From positions 1 to 64,000 of the forward strand of contig CAYTGR010000007.1 of NCBI GenBank assembly GCA_964437445.1: DNA of 64,000 nt, given 5' to 3'. Under the pieces are notes generated by a model that was given only the letters and a program-made list of their open reading frames with translations, was not told the origin of the DNA and ran no database searches. A program made the translations under genes and the position numbers. Origin of the DNA: CAYTGR01 sp964437445 (GTDB lineage Bacteria > Chloroflexota > Anaerolineae > B4-G1 > SLSP01). Positions 15,547 to 23,368 of this stretch are shown here, piece by piece; within the stretch, counting starts at the first letter, position 1, and each line of letters opens with the position of its first letter.

Positions 15547-16869
15547 GTGTTTGAATTAGAGAAGCAACTGCTTGAGACGCATGAGGCGCTCCTGACTATT
15601 CGGGTTGACGCTGATGCTGTACAGACGGCCATGCAAAAGGCCGCCCGTACCATCGCCCACAAGGCCAATATCCCTGGCTTCCGCAAGGGCAAAGCCCCTT
15701 ACCACGTGGTGGTGCGCAATTTCGGTGAACAAGCCGTCCGGCAGGAAGCTGCGGACGCGCTCCTGGAAGAAATTTATCCTGAAGCCTTGAAGCAGGCGGC
15801 CCTGACCCCCTACGCGGCCGGTGACCTGGAAGACCTGCAATTGGACCCGCTGGTATATCAGATCCGCGTTCCGCTCCAGCCCACCGTGGAACTGGGCGAT
15901 TATCACAGTCTGCGCCGTGCCTGGGTTGACGTGGCAGTCACCGAAGAAGAGGTCGCGGCCTCCCTGGAACGTATCCGTGAGCAGGAGGCCATACTGGAAG
16001 CCGTGGAACGGCCGGCGCAGCTGGGGGACCAGTTGAAGCTGGAAGAGCTGCAAGGGGAGGCTGGAGGTCGCGTCTTCCTGCACGAACACGACGCCGACCT
16101 GACGCTGAAGGAAGAAGACCCCTTTATTTCCCCCGAATTCCTGCAAGCCCTGGTGGGAGTGAGCAAGGGTGAGGAAAAAATGTTCCGCCTGATGCTGCCG
16201 GCCGACTTTGCCGTTGCCGATCTGGCCGGCACCGAGGCGACCTTCAATATCAAGGTGCAAGAAGTCTACCAGCGCACGTTGCCCGAGCTGGACGATGCGC
16301 TGGCGAGTACGGTCGGTCCCTACGAGACGCTGGAGGCGCTCAAGGACGAGCTGCGCGAGCGGATGCTCAAAATGCGCCGGGAAGAGGCCGAAAGCGAGTA
16401 CGAGACGGCCGTGGTGGCCGATCTGGTGGCGATGGCCCACGTGGAATACCCCCCCAGCGCCCTGGAAGACCAGCTGGACGATGTGGTGGCGGATATGCGC
16501 GATCACTACCAGCGCGAGCACCGGATGGACCTGGAAGATGTCGCGCGGTTGCAAGGCAAAACCATGGAGCAGTTCCGTGAGGAACTGGCCCCCCGCGCGG
16601 TCCGCCAGCTGACGGAAACCTTAGTGTTGATTGAATTTGCCCGGCGAGAAGAGATCGCGATCAGCGAAGCGGATATTGATCAGGAGTATAGAGCCTTGCT
16701 CCGCACCTTGGGGCTGGACGAGGAAACCGTAGCGCAGGTAAAACTGGACCGTGAGTCCGGGGCCTACAAAGAGCTGCGAAACCGCGCCTATAGTCGCAAG
16801 GTCCTCGCCCGGTTGGCACAGATCGCCCGGGGCGAAGCTGTGGCTCCGGCCGAACCGGCCGCGGCCTGA
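15547..16869 (+). CDS. tig: Trigger factor, ribosome-bound chaperone
   Basis: The 440-residue protein binds at the ribosome exit tunnel and shields new chains. The N-terminal ribosome-binding domain contains the signature IPGFRKGKAP; a divergent FKBP-type prolyl isomerase domain follows at about residues 155-245 (starting GDQLKLEE), then the long helical C-terminal chaperone arms rich in Glu and Arg. It starts with GTG at 15547, preceded by GGAGG. It is the first gene of the classical tig-clpP arrangement. Confidence 0.94.
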   Translation: MFELEKQLLETHEALLTIRVDADAVQTAMQKAARTIAHKANIPGFRKGKAPYHVVVRNFGEQAVRQEAADALLEEIYPEALKQAALTPYAAGDLEDLQLDPLVYQIRVPLQPTVELGDYHSLRRAWVDVAVTEEEVAASLERIREQEAILEAVERPAQLGDQLKLEELQGEAGGRVFLHEHDADLTLKEEDPFISPEFLQALVGVSKGEEKMFRLMLPADFAVADLAGTEATFNIKVQEVYQRTLPELDDALASTVGPYETLEALKDELRERMLKMRREEAESEYETAVVADLVAMAHVEYPPSALEDQLDDVVADMRDHYQREHRMDLEDVARLQGKTMEQFREELAPRAVRQLTETLVLIEFARREEIAISEADIDQEYRALLRTLGLDEETVAQVKLDRESGAYKELRNRAYSRKVLARLAQIARGEAVAPAEPAAA

Positions 16870-16896
16870 AAGCCACGGGGGAGGAAAGCCGGCTCG

Positions 16897-16942
16897 TCGT
16901 CAGGCGCTTCGGCACGTGAGACGGCGCTCAAGCGCCTGACGA
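16897..16942. repeat. Perfect 13-bp inverted repeat between tig and clpP
   Basis: tcgtcaggcgctt (16897-16909) and its exact reverse complement (16930-16942) enclose a 20-base loop. No T-run follows on either strand. It could weaken transcription between tig and clpP, act as an RNA processing or stability hairpin, or be an interspersed repeat. Confidence 0.6.
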
Positions 16943-16978
16943 TGAACGTTTGAGGTCATTTTCTGAGGAGACTCAAGC

Positions 16979-17376
16979 ATGGGCATTATTCCGGTCGTGA
17001 TTGAAAACACCGGTCGTGGCGAGCGGATGTACGATATTTACTCCCTGCTCCTCAAAGAGCGCATCGTTTTCCTGGGAACCCCCATCAACGAGCAGGTTGC
17101 CAACACCATCGTAGCCCAGCTGCTCTATCTGGATCAAGCCGACCCGGAACGGGAAATCTCCATGTACATCAACTCGCCTGGGGGAGAAATCACCGCCGGG
17201 TTGGCGATTTACGACACCATGCAGCTGATCAAGGCGCCGGTTTCCACCATTGCTGTGGGGGTGGCCGCCAGTATGGCGACCGTGTTGTTGACCGCCGGGG
17301 CCAAAAATCGGCGCTACGCGCTCCCCCACGCGACCATCCATCTCCACCAACCGCTGGGCGGCGTGCAGGGGCAGGC
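16979..17376 (+). CDS. clpP: ATP-dependent Clp protease proteolytic subunit, 3' end lost in gap
   Basis: The first 133 residues of ClpP (usual length about 195-200) are present before the N gap. Ser98 (GVAASMATVL) and His123 (HLHQPLGG) of the catalytic triad are visible; the Asp and the C-terminal third are missing. A GAGGAG ribosome site precedes the ATG. The reading frame happens to stay open through the 100 N into the next gene, which creates a false fusion. Truncation is an assembly effect, not a biological one. Confidence 0.92.
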
Positions 17377-17476
17377 NNNNNNNNNNNNNNNNNNNNNNNN
17401 NNNNNNNNNNNNNNNNNNNNNNNNNNNNNNNNNNNNNNNNNNNNNNNNNNNNNNNNNNNNNNNNNNNNNNNNNNNN
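17377..17476. other. Scaffold gap of 100 N between clpP and acyl-CoA synthetase
   Basis: Unlike the gap at 2495, the flanks share no sequence, so real DNA is missing. At least the last third of clpP and the first 20 or so residues of the synthetase must lie here. clpX, which often follows clpP, could also be hidden in it. Confidence 0.9.
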
Positions 17477-19528
17477 TCCGCCACGCCGGGCAAGATCGGG
17501 TACACGGTAGTCAAGAATTTGCTGGAAAGCGGCTACCAGGGCGCTATTTATCCCCTCAACCCCAAGGAAAAGGAAATCTTGGGGCTGCCGGTCTACCCTT
17601 CGGTGCTGGATGTGCCCGGGCCGATTGACGCCGCTGTGATCACCGTGCCGGCCCACCTGGTGCCCGCCGTCGCCGAGGAGTGCGGGAAGAAGGGGGTCAA
17701 AGGATTGATCGTCATTACGTCCGGCTTCAGCGAGGTGGGGCGGCGGGACCTGGAAGACGAGGTAGTGGCGATTGCACAACGGTATGGCATGCGGGTGCTG
17801 GGACCGAACATCGTTGGTACGCTCTCCAACTCGGACAAGCTGAACGCTTCCTTTGCGCCCTTTTTGCCGCTGGTTGGCAAATCATCGCTGGTCACCCAGA
17901 GTGGCGCGCTGCTCATCGCGATTGACGCAGCCTCCTTCATCCGCCGGGTCGGCTTTGACAAGCTGATCTCTATCGGCAATATGTCCGATGTGGACTTTGC
18001 CGATCTGATTGAATGGTTGGACGCCGATCCCGATACCACCTGTATCTCCTTCTATATTGAAGGGCTGAAAGCCGGGCGCCGCTTTATTGAGGCCGGGCGC
18101 CGGGCTTCCAAGCCTATCATCGCGCTCAAGGCCGGCGTCTCGGCGCATGGCGCCGCCGCCGCTGCCTCCCATACCGGCTCGCTGGCCGGAGCGGTCCGCA
18201 TCTACGAGGCCGCTTTCCAGCAGGCCGGCGTCATCCGCGCCACCGACCTGAACAACTTGTTTGACCGCAGCCAGGCGCTCTCGCTCCAGCCGCCAATGCA
18301 GGGCGAAAACATGCTCGTCATCACCAACGGCGGTGGGGTCGGCGTCTTGGCTACCGACGCCGCCGAGCGCTATGGGGTGCCCCTGCGTTTTGCCCCGGCC
18401 GATGTCCAGGCTGAACTGAAGAAGCATATGCCGGAGTTCGGCTCCGCCAAGAACCCGGTAGATCTGACCGGGATGGCCGGTCTGGAGTGGTATTACGACT
18501 CCGTCAAATACGCGATTGCCCACCCCTGGGTGAACGGTCTGGTGGTGCTCTACTGCGAGACCGCAATGACCAACCCGCAGGAAATTGCCCAGGGGATCAA
18601 AAAAGCCGTTGAGGATTCTGGCGTCAAGGACAAGCCGGTGGCAGTTTCCTTTGTCGGCGGCGAACGCTCCGAATCCGCCATGCAATGGCTGGTAGAGAAC
18701 GGCATCCCGGCCTACGGGGCCCCGGATCGCGCGGTCAACGCGATGGCGGCCCTGCGCGAGTATGCTCGCATCCGCCAGCTGACCACCGAGCCGTTTGTTT
18801 CCTGCGCCGGGGCTGATCCTGAAGGGGCGCGGGCCATCATCCAGGCCGTCCGCGCCGACGGCCGCACCAGCTTAACTGAAATTGAGGCCAAGCAGGTCTT
18901 TGCGGCGTATGGGCTGCCGGTCACCGCTACGCAACTGGCCCACAGCGAGGATGAGGCCGTGGCACTGGCGCGGGAGATCGGTTTCCCCGTCGTGATGAAG
19001 ATCGTCTCGCCCGACATTCTGCACAAGTCCGATGCGGGCGGTGTCAAAGTCAACATCAAGGACGAAGAGGGGGTGCGGGCCGCTTATCAAACCATCATGA
19101 GCAACGCCAAAGCCTACAAAGCCGACGCCGTCATCCACGGTATCGCCATTCAGGAGATGGCGCCCTGGGGCACCGAGGTCATCCTCGGCTCGGTGAACGA
19201 TCCGAGCTTCGGTCCCACCATGATGTTCGGTCTCGGCGGCATCTTCGTGGAAGTGCTGAAGGACGTGACCTTCCGCGTTGCGCCGGTCTCCAAGGTCCAG
19301 GCCGACCGGATGCTGGGTGAAATTCGCGCCGCGCCGATCCTGGCCGGCGTCCGTGGCGAAATGCCGCGCGACCGGGTAGCGCTGGCCGAAGTCATCTGCA
19401 CCTATTCCCAGATGATCCTGGAGCTGGGCGACGAAATCGCCGAATCGGATGCCAACCCTGTGCTCGTTTACGAGGAGGGGAAGGGCGTCAAAGTCGTGGA
19501 TGCACGTATCATCCTGAAAACAAAGTAG
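17477..19528 (+). CDS. Acetate/acyl-CoA ligase (ADP-forming), alpha-beta fusion, 5' end lost in gap
   Basis: About 683 residues remain of an NDP-forming acyl-CoA synthetase, which converts acyl-CoA, ADP and phosphate to the free acid, CoA and ATP, or the reverse. The order is CoA-binding domain (starts at SATPGKIGYTVVKNLL, so only a short N terminus is lost), succinyl-CoA-synthetase-like domain with the phosphorylated His in ASHTGS (codon 18170-18172), and an ATP-grasp domain from about 18860 onward (TEIEAKQVFAAYGLP, PVVMKIVSPDILHKSDAGG). In fermentative and syntrophic bacteria such enzymes save energy from acetyl-CoA. A terminator follows directly. Confidence 0.93.
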   Translation, partial: SATPGKIGYTVVKNLLESGYQGAIYPLNPKEKEILGLPVYPSVLDVPGPIDAAVITVPAHLVPAVAEECGKKGVKGLIVITSGFSEVGRRDLEDEVVAIAQRYGMRVLGPNIVGTLSNSDKLNASFAPFLPLVGKSSLVTQSGALLIAIDAASFIRRVGFDKLISIGNMSDVDFADLIEWLDADPDTTCISFYIEGLKAGRRFIEAGRRASKPIIALKAGVSAHGAAAAASHTGSLAGAVRIYEAAFQQAGVIRATDLNNLFDRSQALSLQPPMQGENMLVITNGGGVGVLATDAAERYGVPLRFAPADVQAELKKHMPEFGSAKNPVDLTGMAGLEWYYDSVKYAIAHPWVNGLVVLYCETAMTNPQEIAQGIKKAVEDSGVKDKPVAVSFVGGERSESAMQWLVENGIPAYGAPDRAVNAMAALREYARIRQLTTEPFVSCAGADPEGARAIIQAVRADGRTSLTEIEAKQVFAAYGLPVTATQLAHSEDEAVALAREIGFPVVMKIVSPDILHKSDAGGVKVNIKDEEGVRAAYQTIMSNAKAYKADAVIHGIAIQEMAPWGTEVILGSVNDPSFGPTMMFGLGGIFVEVLKDVTFRVAPVSKVQADRMLGEIRAAPILAGVRGEMPRDRVALAEVICTYSQMILELGDEIAESDANPVLVYEEGKGVKVVDARIILKTK

Positions 19529-19545
19529 CACCAGAGATTAAAGCG

Positions 19546-19580
19546 CAGGGCCGTTCCAACAGGGGCGGCCCTGTTGTGTT
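19546..19580 (+). terminator. Terminator after the acyl-CoA synthetase gene
   Basis: An 8-bp GC-rich stem (cagggccg 19546-19553, cggccctg 19566-19573) with a 12-base loop is followed by TTGTGTT. Confidence 0.65.
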
Positions 19581-19620
19581 AAGGCGCAGCCCGGCCTTCG
19601 TTCTCTCTCAGGGAGGTAGC

Positions 19621-20601
19621 ATGGACAAGATCCGGTGGGGCATTCTCAGTACCGGCAAAATCGCTGCCAAGTTCGCCGAGGGACTGGCGGTGCTGCCCGA
19701 CGCCGACCTGGTGGCCGTCGGCTCGCGAACACCGGCGGCGGCTGAAGCCTTCGGAGCGCAGTACGGCATCCCCCACCGTCACGGCAGCTACGAGGCGCTG
19801 GTGGCCGATCCAGATGTGGACGTGATCTACATCGGGACGCCGCACCCGCTCCACAAAGAGAACAGCCTGCTGGCGCTCCGGCACGGCAAGGCGGTACTGT
19901 GCGAGAAACCGTTCACCCTCAACGCCGCCGAGGCCGCCGAAGTCATTGCCCTGGCCAGAGAGCAACGGCTGTTCTTGATGGAAGCGATGTGGATGCGCTA
20001 CATTCCGGCCATCGTCAAAGTGCGAGAATTGCTGGCTGCCGGTGCGCTCGGCGAGGTGCGGCTGGTCGCCGCCGACTTTGGCTTCCGCGCCGAGTTTGAT
20101 CCCCAGAGCCGCCTCTTCGCGCCGGAGCTGGGCGGCGGGGCGCTGTTGGATGTCGGCATCTATCCCCTCTCGCTGGCCTGCATGGTTTTGGGCCCGCCGG
20201 CCCACGTCACCGGCCTGGCGCACCGGGGTGTAACCGGTGTGGATGAGCAGTCGGCCTTCCTGTTAGGCTATGAAGATGGCCGGTTAGCCATCCTCTATGC
20301 CGCAGTTCGCACGAACACGCCGGTGGAAGCCACCATCATGGGGACTGCCGGTCAGATTCGGATCCACTCCCCCATGTTTCACCCCACCCGGCTGACGCTT
20401 TCACGGCCCGGTCAAGACGATGAACAGCTGGAACTGCCGGTGGCAGGCAACGGCTATAACTATGAAGCCGCGGAGGTCATGCGCTGTCTGCGAGCCGGGG
20501 AACTGGAGAGCCCGGTCATGCCGCTGGCCGAGACGCTCGCCATCATGCAGACGATGGATCGGCTCCGCGCTCAATGGGGGCTGAAATACCCGTCGGAATA
20601 G
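19621..20601 (+). CDS. Gfo/Idh/MocA family NAD(P)-dependent oxidoreductase
   Basis: A 326-residue two-domain enzyme. The N-terminal Rossmann fold shows GILSTGKIAAKFAEG, the conserved EKPFTLN near residue 97, and the C-terminal alpha/beta domain has the DVGIYPLSLA segment with its catalytic-type His/Asp neighbourhood. Family members oxidise or reduce sugars, inositols or dihydrodiols; this one resembles the trans-dihydrodiol/glucose-fructose oxidoreductase branch. ATG at 19621 was chosen because GGGAGG lies 5 bases before it; the frame is open 15 codons further upstream. No sugar catabolic partner is next to it. Confidence 0.88.
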   Translation: MDKIRWGILSTGKIAAKFAEGLAVLPDADLVAVGSRTPAAAEAFGAQYGIPHRHGSYEALVADPDVDVIYIGTPHPLHKENSLLALRHGKAVLCEKPFTLNAAEAAEVIALAREQRLFLMEAMWMRYIPAIVKVRELLAAGALGEVRLVAADFGFRAEFDPQSRLFAPELGGGALLDVGIYPLSLACMVLGPPAHVTGLAHRGVTGVDEQSAFLLGYEDGRLAILYAAVRTNTPVEATIMGTAGQIRIHSPMFHPTRLTLSRPGQDDEQLELPVAGNGYNYEAAEVMRCLRAGELESPVMPLAETLAIMQTMDRLRAQWGLKYPSE

Positions 20602-20646
20602 CCAGCCGAGGTAGCGCCAATTGACGACCAGGAGAAGCAGAGTACA

Positions 20647-21402
20647 ATGGCAACGATGGCTGACCTGAACACTGCGCAATTCACCGGGCCGCGGCGCCCG
20701 TTCATTCGGACTCTCCTCAAACAATTGGCCGCGGCGGCCTTCGCCGTGCTGACCGATCTGCACATCGTTGGTCGGGAAAATTTTCCAGAGCAGGGCCCCT
20801 TGTTAGCTGTAGCCAACCACTTCAGCTTCATTGACCCGGTCCTTATGCTCCACATTTCCCCCTGGACGGTGGAGTTTGTGGGGGGGATGCAGCAGCCGAA
20901 CTCTCCGCCTATTGTACGCTGGATCCCTAAGCTATGGGGCTATTATCGGGTGCCGCGCGGGGCTGCCTCCCGCGACGGATTACGCGCCGCCGAGTCCCTG
21001 TTGGCCCAAGGGGGGGTCATCGGGATCTATCCCGAAGGCGGCAACTGGGCAACGGTGCTGCGCCCGGCGCGGCCCGGCGCGGCCTTTCTGGCCGTGCGCA
21101 CCGGCGCGCGCATCCTGCCCATGGGCTTTGACGGCCTGACTGAGATTTTCCCCAACCTGCGACGGGGACGCCGGACCCGGGTGGTAGCGCAAATTGGCCG
21201 GCCATTTGGCCCGTTCCAGGTCACCGGCCACGGACGCGAACGCCGCCGCCAGCTGGATGAGATCGGCCACGAGATCATGCGGCGTATCGCCGAACTGATC
21301 CCGCCAGAACGCCGGGGGCATTACTCGGACGATCCGGCCATTCGCGCCGCCGCGCAGGGCACTGAACTTTATCCGTGGGACGCCGAACCGGAAGAATTAT
21401 AG
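20647..21402 (+). CDS. 1-acyl-sn-glycerol-3-phosphate acyltransferase-like (PlsC family)
   Basis: The 251-residue protein has both acyltransferase blocks: NHFSFIDP with the catalytic His58 and Asp63, and YPEGGNW near residues 129-135. Such enzymes acylate lysophosphatidic acid in the membrane during phospholipid synthesis. There is one weakly hydrophobic N-terminal segment. A GGAG lies 12 bases before the ATG at 20647, and another Met is three codons later. The closely spaced gene order with the MFS transporter suggests one transcript. Confidence 0.88.
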   Translation: MATMADLNTAQFTGPRRPFIRTLLKQLAAAAFAVLTDLHIVGRENFPEQGPLLAVANHFSFIDPVLMLHISPWTVEFVGGMQQPNSPPIVRWIPKLWGYYRVPRGAASRDGLRAAESLLAQGGVIGIYPEGGNWATVLRPARPGAAFLAVRTGARILPMGFDGLTEIFPNLRRGRRTRVVAQIGRPFGPFQVTGHGRERRRQLDEIGHEIMRRIAELIPPERRGHYSDDPAIRAAAQGTELYPWDAEPEEL

Positions 21403-21425
21403 AATTTATTTGAAGGAGTTTTGAG

Positions 21426-22796
21426 ATGTCTGCCATTGTGACCACTTCTCCCTCAGCACAACCGGCCATCAAAGCCGGCCCCGCCGCTACGCGCCGCGAG
21501 CGCATCGCCTGGTACCTGTACGATTTCGGTAACTCCAGTTACGCGGCCGTCGTTTTACTCGCTGTGTACGCTGCTTACTTCAAACAGCAAGTGGTAGGCG
21601 GGGCCGAGGGCTCCCGCCTGTGGGGGCTCTCGGTGGGGATTGCCATGGTGGTGGTAGCCATCCTTTCCCCCATCCTGGGCGCAATCGCTGATTTCTCCGC
21701 CTCCAAAAAGCGCTTCTTGCTTTTCTTCACTACTATGGCCTGTCTATTTACCGCCTTGCTTTTCTTCGCCCAGAAAGGCGACGTGGTGATTGGGATGCTC
21801 TTTTTCATCCTCGCCGAGATTGGGTATCGCAGTGCTCAGGTCTTCTACGATGCGCTCCTGCCGGAGATCGCCAAGCCAGAAGAGATCGGGCGGGTATCGG
21901 GCATTGGGTGGGCCGTCGGTTCGGCAGGCGGCGTGGTCGCCCTGCTCATCATTTTGCCGTTGATCATGATCTTCAAAGGGCCGTTGATGATCCGGCTGTC
22001 GCTGGTCATCACGGCCATCTTTTACACCATCATGAGCTTACCCCTCTTCTTCATGGTGCACGAGCGGGGGGTACCGCAACCCTTGCCGGCGGGCGAAACT
22101 TACCTGACCATCGGGTTTCGGCGGCTGGCCAAAACCTTCCGGGCGGCCAAACATTTCCGGGAATTCCTCCGCTTTATGGTTGCCTTTTTGATCTACAACG
22201 ACGGCATCATCATGGCGCTGGACTTTGCGGCGATCATTGGGGCGGTCCTGTTTGGCCTCAATCAACAGATGCTGATTGGTTTCGTCATCCTGGTCCAAAT
22301 CACCAGCGTCGGTGGCGCCTACATTTTTGGCCTGCTGGCGGATCGGTGGGATTGCAAACGCGCGCTGATCGTCTCGCTTCTGCTGATGATTGCGGCTATC
22401 GGTTGGATGTACTTTGAACGGACGACGGGTGGCTTTTTCCTGATCGGGGCCCTGGCCGGGTTTGCCCTCTCGGGCGTCCAATCGGTCAGCCGGACCATGG
22501 TGGGGGTTTTCAGTCCGCGGGGGCAGAGCGCCGAGTTCTACGGCTTCTTCTCGGTGGTGGGGCGGACCTCATCGTTTATCGGGCCGACCATCTACGGGCT
22601 GGTCGCGGCGGGGGTCGCGCAGCGGCTGGAGCGGCAGGGGCTGGCCGTCCTGCTGGCCGAGCAGACGGGGCAGCGGATCGCCATTCTCTCCATTGGGGTC
22701 TTCCTGGTCGTGGGATTGGTGCTGCTGTTGTTTGCGAATGAGGCTAAGGCGCGGGCAGCGGCGGGACAGATTCCGATGCCGGAAAACAATAGCTGA
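21426..22796 (+). CDS. MFS transporter, UMF1/Atg22-like
   Basis: A 456-residue membrane protein with about 12 hydrophobic segments. The N terminus after a short polar tail reads RERIAWYLYDFGNSSYAAVV, the hallmark of the UMF1 group related to the yeast vacuolar Atg22 effluxer. The substrate in bacteria is not established; amino acid efflux is proposed by analogy. A GGAG site precedes the ATG, and a strong terminator follows the stop. Confidence 0.9.
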   Translation: MSAIVTTSPSAQPAIKAGPAATRRERIAWYLYDFGNSSYAAVVLLAVYAAYFKQQVVGGAEGSRLWGLSVGIAMVVVAILSPILGAIADFSASKKRFLLFFTTMACLFTALLFFAQKGDVVIGMLFFILAEIGYRSAQVFYDALLPEIAKPEEIGRVSGIGWAVGSAGGVVALLIILPLIMIFKGPLMIRLSLVITAIFYTIMSLPLFFMVHERGVPQPLPAGETYLTIGFRRLAKTFRAAKHFREFLRFMVAFLIYNDGIIMALDFAAIIGAVLFGLNQQMLIGFVILVQITSVGGAYIFGLLADRWDCKRALIVSLLLMIAAIGWMYFERTTGGFFLIGALAGFALSGVQSVSRTMVGVFSPRGQSAEFYGFFSVVGRTSSFIGPTIYGLVAAGVAQRLERQGLAVLLAEQTGQRIAILSIGVFLVVGLVLLLFANEAKARAAAGQIPMPENNS

Positions 22797-22814
22797 AACT
22801 CTCTCTGGTTAGCC

Positions 22815-22856
22815 AAACCACGCCCGGAATATTGCCGGGCGTGGTTTATTTCTATT
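22815..22856 (+). terminator. Terminator after the MFS gene (left edge of the glycan region)
   Basis: A perfect 13-bp stem (aaaccacgcccgg at 22815-22827 with 22835-22847) and 7-base loop, followed by TTTATTTCTATT overlapping the stem end. Confidence 0.85.
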
Positions 22857-22878
22857 CCCATCCCATATTCAAATTGGA

Positions 22879-23307
22879 CTTTTGACAATATGCCCTCGCC
22901 CTGTGACAGGTAGGGTCTTCTGAACCTTGACAATTGAACAAGTAAGCCGCGTTTTCAGGGTGAAGTCGCCCGTTGCAGCCCTTTTACCACGACTACCTGA
23001 CACGGGCGCGGGGGTAATTGGACTCCTGGGCGCCGTCCTAGAGAAATACCCCGCCGTTTGGGCAGCTGAGCCGGTGTCCCCAACTGACGAATAAGGCGGC
23101 CAAAGTCCCGCTGGACCAGAGTGGGCGACATCCACCGGAGGCGGCTGGACGGCAAAGAGCGTTCCCACGGGCGGGGCTGGAAAGCCGCCACTTGGCGGAA
23201 CTGTGCCAATTCAGTAGCAGCGCTAGTCTGGCTCATACTCTACTGATGGCGCAGTTCCAACAAATTGTTAATTCGCTGCCCTACCCCGCCAGTAGAATTG
23301 TCAAAAG
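22879..23307 (-). mobile_element. Remnant of an insertion sequence with intact terminal inverted repeats
   Basis: CTTTTGACAAT at 22879-22889 and its exact reverse complement at 23297-23307 bound a segment of 429 bp that carries a transposase fragment on the minus strand. A third copy of the tgacaat core (near 22937) is inside the left end. At 429 bp it is far shorter than an autonomous element, so most of the transposase gene has been deleted. It lies between two terminators at the left border of the AT-richer glycan locus. Confidence 0.55.
22955..23236 (-). pseudogene. Transposase C-terminal fragment
   Basis: The translation ends with a piece (FGRLIRQLGTPAQLPKRRGI and SLGRRPGVQLPPRP, then VVVVKGLQ) that I recognise from memory as like the C-terminal tail of DDE transposases in Chloroflexota (GTPARPPKPRGKSPGR type). 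Only about 93 residues are open, without any DDE motif. The IS family is not assigned. Confidence 0.5.
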
Positions 23308-23313
23308 ATCAAT

Positions 23314-23343
23314 CAAAAAAGAGCTCCCCTTAAAGGGGAGCTC
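23314..23343 (-). terminator. Terminator after the secreted repeat protein gene
   Basis: A perfect gagctcccc/ggggagctc stem (23321-23329 with 23335-23343) is followed on the minus strand by TTTTTT. It marks the end of glycan block A. Confidence 0.9.
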
Positions 23344-23368
23344 ACAAGACTGAATTTAATTGAATCAG

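Noticed and set aside
16979..19528. Single 849-codon fused ClpP/acyl-CoA synthetase
   Set aside because: The junction lies inside 100 N; both parts are truncated versions of separate well-known proteins.
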